The translations under genes were made by a program, and so were the position numbers. The notes beneath the pieces were generated by a model that did not search any database, was not told the DNA's origin, and was given only the letters and a program-made list of their open reading frames with translations. A stretch of 64,000 bases of DNA from Ctena decussata (taxonomy: Eukaryota; Mollusca; Bivalvia; Lucinida; Lucinidae): positions 11,237,001 to 11,301,000 of the forward strand of contig OZ022502.1 of NCBI GenBank assembly GCA_963989385.1, written 5' to 3'. Numbering within the stretch: the first letter of the stretch is position 1; the number at the start of each line of letters is the position of its first letter. Of this stretch, positions 43,853-54,689 are shown piece by piece.

Positions 43853-44660
43853 TTGTAAACCTATTTTTTTCACTCTCAATTCAGCTGAGTATGAAATTTT
43901 ACCTGCTATTCTAACACAGTGCGCCTATAGAAGCAATGGAAAGTTGCCGTGTTTTATTCTGCAACAATTCACTGTTACGGAGAGCGTGAGTCTAAGTGCT
44001 GACGTCACTGCAATTACTCACGTAATTTTGTGACGTTTTGAGACGTTATACAGTGTAACGTCTTTTTTTCTTCATAAAATCGCCATAAAAACGTACATTT
44101 AATCTTAGATACAGTTAAGAATATTGGCGGGAGCACGAACGCGCTGGCAGGAAGGTTGGGAGAGTTTGAATGAAAAGAATAGTTTTTCAGCGTTTTTGAG
44201 TGTTAGAATCGAAATAGATCAGCTCTAGCATTGAATTGTTGAGTAATAATTCACTGTTTGTCGGTCAGTTGTAAGTAGATATATCACTATATCTACTTAC
44301 AACTCCGCGCTCAAGACATGATCTACTTTACAACGGACTTCCAAACAGTGAATTATTACTCAACAATTCTCTGCTATTTCTATTTCGTAAATAAATCTAT
44401 TTCTTAAATAAATATCAAATTACTAATAAGTACAGTTGTTTTCTTGCTCATTTTACTGAGCTGAGTATGAAATTTTCTCTGCTAATGAAAATCAAAATGC
44501 CAACATTAGTTTAGTTGGCATTTTTATATTTATCAGCAAAGAAAATAAAATTTCATGCTCAGCTGAGCTGAGCACGAAAAAAGTTTTATGACCTCGGGGC
44601 CAGGCCTCGAGGATATATATATATATATTTTATGCTCAACTCAGCTGAGCATGAAAAGTC
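43853..44660. mobile_element. Cluster of foldback sequences
   Basis: The palindrome at 44205-44400 pairs 'gttgagtaataattcactg' with its inverse. A second at about 44455-44580 pairs 'gagctgagtatgaaatttt' with its inverse around 'ccaacattagtttagttgg'. TCAGCTGAGCATGAAA ends recur at 43882 and 44641. Boundaries between the elements are unclear. Confidence 0.55.
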
Positions 44661-44829
44661 ATACCCATATTATATACATCTTATGCGCTTTGCAGAATTT
44701 CTTATGGTTTCCTATATATATTTGCTTTCCACACAATTTCTCTTAATCAAATACTATAAACAAGCTTTGTTTAGTATTTTGAGGTTTATTCAATATTAAA
44801 GTAAGAGCACAATCTAAGCTGTGCCTGAC

Positions 44830-44893
44830 CCAGATCAAACGCCGCAGAACGCGACGTTTGATCAAACGTCGCGTTCTACGGCGTCTGATCTGG
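44830..44893. repeat. Near-perfect 64-bp hairpin
   Basis: 'cagatcaaacgccgcagaac' pairs with 'gttctacggcgtctgatctg', centred on ACGTTTGATCAAACGT. It is related in style to the hairpin at 61924. Confidence 0.75.
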
Positions 44894-45139
44894 TTCTGCG
44901 CTGTTTGACAATGTCCTGTTAAGGGACACAAGGCATGAATGGATTAAATACCTGCTCATAAATATTTGTCAAAAAATTGTATTAAAAGAAAATTAACGAA
45001 TCTTGTATTAGACATATTCATACAATATAATTTTTGTCACGTTTTTTTGTTTAGTAATTGGTTATCGGTTTGCTGAAGAAATTTTGATACAATAACGGAT
45101 GTTTAAGTTTAATATTTGAAGAGTTCTGTAAATAGATTT

Positions 45140-45375
45140 GTGCCGCGACATGAGAAAACCAACAATGTGGTTGTGCATCCAACGCAGACTCAGATCAGCC
45201 TGGGCATCCGCCTAGTCTGATCACAGTCTTCATTCTGCGCTTAAAGGGTAGCTAAGGGTCTAAGCTACCTCCATGCGGACAGCGAAGACTCTGATCAGAC
45301 TGGGCGGATGCCCAGGCTGATCTGAGTCTGCACTGGGCGCACAACCAGTATGTTGGTTTTCTCGTGTCGCGGCTC
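45140..45375. mobile_element. GAGCCGCGAC-family MITE, copy 5
   Basis: GTGCCGCGACATGAGAAAAC opens; GTGTCGCGGCTC closes. ATTT lies on both sides (45136-45139, 45376-45379). Confidence 0.85.
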
Positions 45376-45379
45376 ATTT

Positions 45380-45832
45380 GTTAATGGACAGTTTTAGGAG
45401 TTAATAGCCTCGCCTTAATGTATCTTTTGCTTACGAAAGTTTGAGTAAGGTGTTTAGATACACTTTCAGGTGAAGTAACTTTGACTCTCTTGCTCCAAGG
45501 ACGGTCAACTCCTAAAGGAACAAGAACACCGCAAGCGGGACAATTCATGTATACGTCCATATCAGCCCCGGTCAGTACCCTCGTCCAGATCAATAGCCCT
45601 GGCAATCAGCCACACACAGGTATAATCAGTCAGTCTAAATCAAAGCATATAACTCAAAAATTAAGAAAGGGTCATCAAGCATTCTCATACCCAGTCCATA
45701 GTGTGAGCCTAATGCACATTGCTACACACTGTCATAATATTCCAAAAGACTACAAAAAATACAAAAATAGTCTACAAATAATCGAAGAATAATAGGCCTA
45801 ACTCTGGAAGTAAGGGGGATCAATTATTCTCA
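45380..45832. other. No feature recognised
   Basis: The short opposing frames at 45381-45792 show no domain. Confidence 0.35.
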
Positions 45833-46266
45833 TTTATCATGCATCTGCTGCAAAATTCACTTGATAACAGGGGTATGATAACCTGAAGTGATATCATGTC
45901 ACTGTAGAACTGCGCTTGCGCCAATGTTATCAGGTCATAGCTTTAGAAGTGATCGCTGAAGACGATTGGCTACATAGTGACGTTGGCCGTGATAACAACG
46001 TTCGATCGGTTAAATGACGTCACCAACTTGCGTCATAACGCATTCGCGACGCCAACAAGTTCAAACACAACTGCATTTACATTTCTGTTGTTTGACCCTC
46101 TTTACACCTGAAAATCTTCTAATTATGCATGATAAATAAAAAACCATGTAAGTGTCTTTTAATATCAAGTTTATCAGGCTCGACCAGAAACACGTCGGAC
46201 TGGCTCGGCAAGCCTCGCCATTCCTACGCTGTTTCTGGTCTCGCCTGATAAACTTGATATCAAAGT
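45833..46266. mobile_element. Two adjacent foldback sequences
   Basis: 'tttatcatgcatct' at 45835 and 'aattatgcatgataaata' at 46121 are inverse and bracket a CpG-rich 290-bp middle. Next, 46157-46266 pairs 'atatcaagtttatcaggc' with its inverse around a GC-rich centre. Confidence 0.55.
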
Positions 46267-46682
46267 ATCATTAACAAACTAATACGGTTTGCACAAGGAT
46301 AGCTTTAAAATATCCAAAGGGACGTGACTCTAAAAATAAGGGAGGTAGAGCAATGAAAATCTGAGTAAAGGGCTGCTACTCTGCATAAACTCATTAGAGG
46401 GTAACCTGAAAGTGATGTGCGCTGATCCACCTCATAGTCTTACTTACGAAAATACTTAGTCTTAATCAACTGCCATACTTAGCGCTTTGTTTTGAAATGT
46501 CGCTTACCGAAAAACTAAAGACAGCTTTTGAAATTTGATAGTTATCATGATAAATCTAAAGAAAAAAACATTTGTCTCGCATGGGATGTAGTATTAATTT
46601 TCAAAATTCATAACAAATGAACTTAAGTAGCAAATTATGCATTCTGGCTCCATATTTACTATATCATACAGGTAAACTAGGA

Positions 46683-47360
46683 CTTATATTTCTCATGCTG
46701 ATAGCAGAAAGTCAAGCCCGATTTTTAAGAATATTTGAAACCAAGTACATGTAGATCTTAACAAACATATACACATTTTATACAACATTGTAAAGTCCAG
46801 AAAGTAAAGAAAACATTTATGACAGGTAAAAATATCACACCGGATATCAAAACAGGTTTATGGTTCTTTCAAAAGTGAAAACTCACGCTACCAGATGCAC
46901 GCCAGTCTCCTCTGAGGAGCTCGGGAAGCATCAAGGCAATAGAATTAAATACAATTTATTTATTTGTATCACTAGAAAGGCAATAAAATTTTCCCCGTAA
47001 ATATAACAAGAAAAAATATGACAGTTGTAAAAAATCTTATAGGAAATATTTATCAGTTTCTACGGGTTCCCCCTTTGATCAGTTCATGATGTCATAATCA
47101 TGGTAACTACGCAGTCGGACTTAGAAAAAATTCGCTGCTTTATTTGTAATGCTGATGGAAGGTCAAACCCGATTTTTAAGAAAAGCTGGAAGCAAGAAGA
47201 TCTTAACAAAGATATACAAATTATGCATCGTTGTAAAGTTCAGAAAGTAAGGAAAATATTTATAACAGGAAAAAACATCACATTTGATATAATCAAAGGG
47301 CTGAAAGCCCTTATAGTCGGTGAATTAAACAATTCTTATGCAAATTGGAATTACGAATGA
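46683..47360 (+). repeat. Diverged tandem duplication with an 86-codon frame
   Basis: The segment 46683-46870 resembles 47130-47310: 'caagcccgatttttaagaat', 'gatcttaacaaa', 'aaagt(c/t)cagaaagtaa'. The second copy lies in an open frame, 47100-47360, with CFICNADGRSNP near its start. The first copy has stops. The two-cysteine motif could be part of a zinc finger, but I recognise no family. It could be a fragment of a mobile-element or host exon. Confidence 0.35.
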
Positions 47361-47439
47361 AGCTGACTGCATTTCTATATAACAGAGTAAAATAGCAGCA
47401 GAACAATGCAATTTTTCAGGGTTCTTTTATCATTTATCT

Positions 47440-47940
47440 GCCTCAGAAATAAGCATTGACTTTGCCTTATAATAGGGCAAGGTTATACCAGTGTTGTCAT
47501 TTCTATAACTTAAGTACAAGTGCCCCATCTGCTACATACCAAGTTTCAAGGCAATCAGCCCAGTGGTTCTGCAGAAGAAAATTTTTCAATTTTTTTTTTT
47601 AGCATTATGAGCATGTGACCCGGACCAGTTGTATAAATTTTCTTTCCCCTTCTGCCTGGAGGATGCAAAAAATTGTTATTTTTTTTTAATTGGCCCAGTA
47701 GTTTCAGAGGAGAAGTCCTTTGAAAATAATGAGAGACACCAAGACGCCGTGGGCCAGCCTTCCTATATATCCTCCCATAGAGCCTTTGGTTCTCCAACCG
47801 TAAACGGGGTTCCATTGCACACAGCCTTTCATTATCATCCTCCCATCGTCCTGATATAACTGAAATACTGTTGATAAGGACGTGAAATCACAAGTCATCC
47901 ATCCATCGGCATTGGCTCAGGAAGGCTAATAAAAACTGGT
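47440..47940 (+). mobile_element. Pearl-like element fragment, interrupted by SINE
   Basis: It has 'ccaagtttcaaggcaatcag', 'gcatgtgacccggaccag' and 'gtttcagaggagaagtcc', as in 38944-42480. Its terminal hairpin 'agagcctttgg' ... 'ggctcaggaaggctaa' is split by the SINE at 47797-47922. Confidence 0.65.
47797..47922 (+). mobile_element. SINE body inserted in a terminal hairpin
   Basis: It has 'accgtaaacggggttccatt', 'atcgtcctgatataactg' and a CATCCATCCAT tail. The tRNA-like head is missing. Flanks TTTGGTTC/ATTGGCTC may be a worn duplication. Confidence 0.65.
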
Positions 47941-48077
47941 AAGGTTTGATTTCCTGTAGTCACTTTACCCTTTTGTCCGAATTAGTAGAAAGGCAAATAT
48001 AAAGACATACCTTTCTAGAGATATCCATACTTACCATTCTGTCCGAGTAAGCAGAAGGGTAAATACAGACCAAGATA

Positions 48078-49290
48078 AAAGTGTCAACCCAAGATTTTAG
48101 CCCAGTCATTTATAACCGTGATCAATTGAGTTTCACAGCTATGTTTCTTCCGGAAAGCATGTTGTCTGTCTGACAAAAGTTTATGTTCATCTAAATGAGC
48201 CATAATATTAGAGTAGACACTTGCATGGTACACAAGTTAGAGAAACCGGTCGGTAATAGCAAGCCAAAGACCTATCTCCTTTTTTGAAGAGTGGGCATAT
48301 ATTTGCAAGAGACTATACCTTGGGGATTTCACCCGTGTCAATAGATTGTTTGAAGAGATGCGCAAACATTGGGCCTAATTCAGATGCTAGTTCTTTTAAG
48401 ACTCTAGGATGCAATTCATCAGGTCCTAAAGCTTTCGATGGGTTCAAGCCCTTAAGAAGTTTCGTTACACCTTCTGCCGAAACATAAATGTCCTCCATGA
48501 AAGGAGCCGAGCGGTTAGGAAGGGGAACTTGGGTGTGCTCACTTTTGTTAAACACATCCGAAAACTGACCGTTAAATTCATCAGCCTGTTCCAATTCTGA
48601 TTCGGCAACACCACCACCATTTCTCATCTTTACGGGTGGGATACCTTGAGTCTTTCTTTTGACTATTAATGTACCTGTAGAAGTCTCTGGGATTAGCCTT
48701 TACGTCACCAACCAAGTTATTGACATACAAATCATGTTGCTTTTTCACATCAGCTTTAATTTCCCTTCTCAAAGATTCAAATTTTGACCTAAGTTTGCTA
48801 CTGCCAGTTTTCTGGCCTTCGCATGTGTCTTATTTCTTCTACGAATCTTTCTTCTTATCTCAGGGGTTATCCAAGGAACAGAAGAGGTTGGCCTACTGGT
48901 TTTTGAAGGGATATGCTTTTCAGCAGACTCCTGAATAAAGGAGGTTATCAAGTCAAAGTTTTCCTGAACTGAGCGATTGTCCGAGTAACCATTGAAGTAC
49001 CTATGTTTCGCGAAGTCTGACACTTCTTTCCTCATTGATTAAAAATCTTCCTTTTGGTACAAAAACACTTTCCTCCGAGGTTTCTTTTTTTGGGGGAAAT
49101 AAATTTTCAATGTTCCTGATATCACATCATGATCACTAAGTTTCTCTGGGGAATGTAGTTCTTGAAACTGGCCAGGAAGCGAAGTGAGAATTAAATCCAA
49201 TGTGTTTTTCTCCCGAGTAGGGAAATTCACCATAGATAGTACTCGGACTTCTGCAGCGAACTTTCCAACCTCTTAGTCATCAGAAAAATC
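48078..49290 (-). pseudogene. Internal fragment of a jockey/CR1-like LINE ORF2
   Basis: On the minus strand, from 49290 downward: endonuclease C-terminus (NTLDLILTSLPG, KLSDHDVISGTL), a linker (VPWITPEIRRKIRRRNKTHA), then the RT start (KGLNPSKALGPDELHPRVLK, ICPLFKKGD, YRPVSLTCV, RQHAFRKKHSCETQL, VDTFIL). It stops in mid-RT at about 48078, before the catalytic box. There are several frameshifts and an in-frame stop at W-to-stop after GEIPKV. Both ends are missing, so it is a deletion remnant rather than a normal 5'-truncated insertion. Confidence 0.8.
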
Positions 49291-49559
49291 TATTTTTTCC
49301 TATCAGGACACATCATATTAGCTACTCGACTATCATTACGGTAAATGGGTACATTTTCAGGAAAGGGAAGCAACTCTGTCAAACTCTTACCTTTAAAATG
49401 TAGAGACCACGCCATCGAGGGAAGTAACCAGGAAGTCAAAAATTGTTCCCTTTGTGAAAATGGCAGAAACACATGATATGTACATTTTCACCTTAAGATC
49501 TGAGGTAGCCAAGCACAAGCACTATATTATTTCAGAAACAAACCAACTGTACACATAAC

Positions 49560-49780
49560 GTTGAATCAACATTATTGCATAAAAAGCAGTGCCGAGAGGT
49601 ATAAACAGCCGTGCATCAACCGGCGAAAAGCCGTGTTTCAACAATGGTTTTCACGCGCTGTTGATGCACGATGACAGTACTATCATTACGCTTGTGCCGG
49701 GCCACTAAAAAAATGCCATGCAACTTTGTCTCTCCCGTTTCGGTCGAATTACAAAAATTGGTGGTGCGCTACATAAGTAT
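49560..49780. mobile_element. Fragment of the 22.2-kb MITE family, inverted
   Basis: It is the inverse of 22910-23110: 'gcaataaaaagcagtgccg'-type start, 'gtgcatcaaccggcgaaaag', 'caactttgtctctcccg'. It stops where the next foldback element begins. Confidence 0.7.
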
Positions 49781-49786
49781 GCCTAG

Positions 49787-52366
49787 AGAACACACCTGGT
49801 AAACTATCACAGGTATCTCCGGCGGAGGTACCGATAAAAAGTTGTGACAGGCACCTGAAGCTGCCTGTGACTGTCCAAAAATGACAACAAACGGTAGGTA
49901 TTCCTCTTTTTTAACAAAATATTAAATAAAAAGGGAGTTTATTAAAAATCAAAAAGTGCTATTCGACCCTTATAGACATAAAGTTTTGTCATACATTGTA
50001 TCCCCCTGAACTTTCCATATCAACCAAAGATACGACTTTTGAAGTGGCTTTGATGTCAGCCCACAGTACTCAAAACATAAAGAATTCGGCAGATTTCGGT
50101 CTTAAATGCAGTGATCATGCATACGAATCTGTTTTTCTCGGCAAACTGGTGTTAAGGTAACCTCCTTGCTCAAATATAAATGTCAGTTGACTACAAATAA
50201 GGCTTGATTTTTCAAAACAACAGCTGGAGGTGCCTGCAATGGTGTGAGTGTGGAGGTGCCTGTGATGTAAGCAAATATAGTGAAAATCTGAATAGTTATT
50301 GCAGCTGGAAATATTGACATCTTCTCTAAACCACTGCCTGGAAAGAATCATTCATTCAACGTCCCATTAAGCTATCATAATGCGTAAACCATGAAATTCC
50401 ATGTTAGAATTTCTAAAACACCATCTCAAAGAGTTATTGTCCAATTTGTTTCCGCTTCTGTTAGTCAAACATTGACGAATTTCACATAGTTGCTGAAAAT
50501 TAACTGCCTAATTCAGTGTTAGAATCGTTATGAAATGTGCGCTTTAATTAGAGTCAACATTTTGTGACTGGTGATGACTGTGATCGGGAGGTGCTGGCTG
50601 TGAGCTATTCCAACTTGTCAGAAATTGTCGAGGTCACACGTCATGCCAGCTACAAGTATGGTGTATCAACCTGTCAAAATTGCCAATACCCGTCAACAGG
50701 CATACACGTACAGGCATCTATAGTGTTGACCCTTTTGGTACCTCAAATGTGTCGCTCGCATGTGTCGTATGACACTCGCTGTATGTGTTAACTTTGTGGT
50801 AACTGGAGTGATAGGTGCTACAAGTGATTCAGTCTGGGTAGTTTTGAATTGTTGGCGCAAGAATCCATATACTTCAGCAAGGCCTACAGATTACATCATC
50901 GGCAGGTGATATGTTCTCAATATTACGCCGTTTAGTATATCGAAGTGATCGGAATCTTACTGTAAATAACATGTAATTCAAAGTCTCCGAATAGCCATTG
51001 CATCAAATTTGGTAACAAAAGAGCACTTTTACTACATAAAAGTCATCTTCTGAAACGTTGTTTTTGCAAACGTTTCGTGTAGCTAGCATGGCGTGTGACC
51101 TCGACAATTTCTAACGATTTGGAATGACTAACAGGCAGTCATCACCATTCACAAAACCGCTGCCTCTTATTTAAGCGCATTTCATAACTATTCTAACACT
51201 GAATTAGGCAGTAAATTTTCAACAGCTACGTACAACTCGTCAATGTTTGACTAACAGATATGGAAACAAAAAGGACAATAACTCTTTGAGATTATCTGCT
51301 TTGGATTTTGGATTTCTGTTGTGAAGTATCAATGTTACGTGTTCTTATGTCTGCTAATCTGTAGTCTTCTGGCAGTAAGGTCCTGTACAGCTGCCCACTT
51401 TGCTTTCTGGTTTGTTTGTGATTCAAAATATAAAATTGGTAAAACAGAAGTAAGCGTTGTTTTCATTTGGGGTAGGTGAATTTCCACCTGTCTGGGAAAG
51501 AGCTCTTTATTCGGTTTACCATGCGTGTCTTTTATGAACTATTGTCAATGTATGCTTACTTCCATCTTGGTTTTGAGAGCAGAATGTAGAATCAGGTCCC
51601 GAGGTTATAAAACTTGAGTACATTCTCAAACTCAAAATAAAGCACACTGATTGGCTGCTTCCGAGCACATGCTCGGAAGCAGCCAATCAGTTTGCTTTAT
51701 TTTGAGTTTGAGAATATTCTCAAGTTTTATAACCTCGGACCCCGATTGTATAAGTTTATGATAATTGTCTGTCGTGTTAACAATACTATGCCTGATATTC
51801 GCAATATGCGACGTTGAATGAACGAGTATTTCAAGGCAGTGGTCTAGAGATGAAGAATATCAATATTTGCAACCGCTATAAATCTTCAGGTTTTCGCTAT
51901 ATTTTCTTACATCACAGGCACCTCCATTCCATCACAGGCACCTCCAGTTGATTTTTTACCGATCCAGCCTTATTTGGAGTTTATCGGCATTTATATTTAG
52001 GCATGGAGGTTTACTTTACGTCAGAGTATCCAGATCAACAGATTCATATGCAAGAAAAGTGCATTTAGGACCTAAAACAACCGATTTGTTCTTGTTTTTA
52101 GTACTTTCGACTGACCTTAAAGCCTTTTCAAAAGTCATATCTTCTGTATATATGTAAAGTTCCCGAGGATATACTGTGTGACAAAAGTTAATGTATAAAA
52201 GGGTCGAATAGCATTCTTTGATTTTCAATAAACTCCCTGGTTATAATGTATTTTATCAAAAAAGACGAATACCTACCGTTTTTTGTTTATTTTTGGTCCC
52301 TCACAGGTAGCTCCGGATGCCTGTCACAACATTTTATCGGTACCTCCGCGGAGGTACCTGTGATAG
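49787..52366. mobile_element. Giant foldback element with arms of about 870 bp
   Basis: The left arm 49787-50660 is the inverse of roughly 51085-52366. Ends CCTGGTAAACTATCACAGGT are shared, and 'cggtaggtattc', 'ctattcgacccttt', 'ggaggtgcctgtgatgtaag' and 'aattgtcgaggtcacacg' appear in both arms in order. Arms have diverged at roughly one base in eight. 'GGAGGTGCCTG' and 'CACAGGTA' motifs repeat inside the arms. The right arm is longer because of an extra insertion that includes the MITE at 51594-51744. The loop is about 50665-51080. No coding sequence. Confidence 0.8.
51594..51744. mobile_element. Foldback MITE with CCGAGCACATGCTCGG core, copy 2
   Basis: It is the same family as 43689-43848. 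'gaggttataaaacttgag' pairs with its inverse, and the centre pairs 'ctgattggctgcttccgag' with its inverse. It lies in the right arm of the giant foldback. Confidence 0.85.
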
Positions 52367-52384
52367 TTTACCAGGCGTGAAAGA

Positions 52385-53269
52385 AGAACCGGGGAACATC
52401 GGACACATTCACTCCGTTCTCGTTTTCATTACGACGCCATTGTCCTGGTCCTCTCAGTCTGACAACATCCCGATGCGTATACCCAAGGCACAGTCAAAGG
52501 AAACACTAATCTTACAAGTACAGCCCACAAAAGCAGATTAATGAACGTTTTAATATCACAGAGTGCTAGAGGGGTGGATCGGACAGGTGGAGGGGTTCAT
52601 CAGACAGTTGAAGGGATTCATCGGACAAGCTTTGTGTCTAAAAAAAGTTGAAGTTTTATTACAGTTAAAGGGTATTACTTAGTTTGTAATCACACTTGTA
52701 GATTAATAAATGCCATAACTTATAACTTATAACCAGATATGACATGCACCTGAATCCCTAAAAATAATAATAATACCGTTGCCTTCAGAGGCATGTGGCC
52801 AGCGGACTAAGGTAGTGAAATTGAATCCAACGTTCCGGCAACCTTTTGTTTCTAGGCCCATCAACACTGAAATGAGCAAAAAGGTCTACCAAATTTCCCA
52901 ACGTTCTGTATCATTACCGATGGTGTTCTAATTACTTCCACGGGTAAGTACAACTTCAGTTTGTTCAGCTGACAGTGTATCAGACAAGCATTTTTTTCCG
53001 TCGCTGTCACACTTCCACAAGGTCATAACAAGTTCCGTTCGAAGAACAGTTATAGATAATACTATGCCAGAGGAGAAACCACTTTTTGGAACATTATTAT
53101 TATCATTAGTAGTGTTAGTACCGGTAGTAGTATTTGGCAATGCAATTATTTTGGCAGTTCTCTTATTTCCACATTATTGCCAACTGCAAATATACGATCG
53201 GGGAATGGAAAATGGCTTACGCTACACACGTAGACTAGCGCAGTGATATAAGATCATGGTTGTAGCTGT

Positions 53270-53313
<44 letters not shown>

Positions 53314-53823
53314 TTGCAGTCACGATAACTGTGGTCCTACACTGGAGGGAATTATCACAAACAGCAACAAAATTTGTTGTTTTGTTGTCTGATGAACCCC
53401 CAAATTGGAGGGGTTTATCGGACAGATTTATTTACGCTAGTTTATTGCATAAACGGACGGAAATCATGTTGAACGTATGAATTTACTGTTTCTTGGATGA
53501 TATTTCTGCATAAAATTGCATCGTAAGTAACAGATATGGGCTGAAAACTGGACAGACAGTTTGACAAGTTTACGACGCTTCTCTGTTCCACTGCTGTCAA
53601 ATCAGAGAACCTGTTGCATCATTTTCCCGCCTCAGTTTCATCCAATAGAATTACAGCTTCCTGGTTGATCCTCCGGTATTGTATGCCTCGACAGTGTGTG
53701 AAAGCGTAACATCGGACGTGAAAGAACCAGACACACTGAAGGAGACGGTCCATTTATTAGGTGAAAAACTTGAAGTTTCAAACTGTCCGAAGAACCCCAC
53801 TGTCCGATATTCTCCGGTTCTAC
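52385..53823. mobile_element. Element with GAACCGG..ATCGGACA inverted ends
   Basis: 'gaaccggggaacatcggaca' lies near the left end and its near-inverse 'tgtccgatattctccggttc' ends at 53820. Subterminal units of type 'ggggttcatcggacag' occur at 52568-52626 (three) and inverted and direct at about 53390-53425. The (CA)n tract and a hydrophobic 60-codon frame at 53064 lie in the middle; neither is a gene. Confidence 0.55.
53272..53309. repeat. (CA)19 microsatellite
   Basis: An uninterrupted CA dinucleotide run. Confidence 0.95.
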
Positions 53824-53879
53824 TCTATATGACGTCATCATGCCTTTGTAATCTGACGTCATCGTCGTGACTCAGGTTT

Positions 53880-54300
53880 AAAGCAATGTTGTTAAGCTGT
53901 GGTCCGGCCCCAATTAGAGTATGCGGCACCTGTTTGGACCCCCCCCCCCCCCATCATCAGACTGAGATTGGTAGAATAGAGAAAGTACAGAGGCGTGCTG
54001 CACGCTGGGCCTGCAGACGCTGGTGCAACCAGAGCCATGTAAGCGACATGCTAGAGGAACTTGAATGGCCAGATCTGCAGGAACGGCGGCAACAGGCTTC
54101 TGTATCTCTGTTCTACAAAATTCATAATAACCAGGCAATAGTTAATAAGGATAAGTATCTGTCTGAGTCCGGTAGAGGGAAGATGAGAACAAGATCCCAC
54201 CCTTTTCAGTATCACGTCCAGTTGCTTAGCTTGGAATGGGCTTACAACTGAAGCTGTCTCTGCGGAGACAGTTGAGGAGTTTAAGTTCAAAATAGTGTAA
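53880..54300 (+). pseudogene. C-terminal end of a LINE ORF2, frameshifted
   Basis: Frames join as VRPQLEYAAPVWTP, then after a 14-C run HHQTEIGRIEKVQRRAARWA, SDMLEELEWPDLQERRQQAS and KYLSESG..RTRSHPFQYH, then NGLTTEAVSAETVEEFK and a stop at 54298-54300. The C run shifts the frame, and about 60 nt are missing before NGLTTEA. This is the usual C-terminus of jockey/CR1-like LINEs. It could belong to the same family as 48078-49290. Confidence 0.75.
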
Positions 54301-54689
54301 ACCTCGAGTTGGGCAGGGATAGAGCATGTAATGACTATCCCTGAGGACTTCTTGTAAATAGTTTTGAACTCTTTGTGGCCTTGTCATAGGTTGTGTAAAT
54401 ACTCAGTGATTCTTGAAAAAAGGGTACACTTGTGAAAAAAAACATGTCGCCGATGTTTAACAGGCATACACACGAACATGCTAAAGATTACATAGGTGAC
54501 GTATTGTTATTTTGGCAGTGTAATTTATATATGCAAACCTTGTGGTATTCCCAGTAGGATTTAAAACACTAAGCCTTGATATTTTTACGATGCTTTTGTG
54601 TTGGGGTATGCTTTTTTCGACTGTCGCAAGCAGAGTAGCTATAATAAACACCTTATATAAACAAGGTTTTTGCTACAAGCGAGATCAAA

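Noticed and set aside
53064..53246. Membrane-like 60-codon frame
   Set aside because: Built on TTA/GTA simple-repeat sequence inside an element; no wider context.
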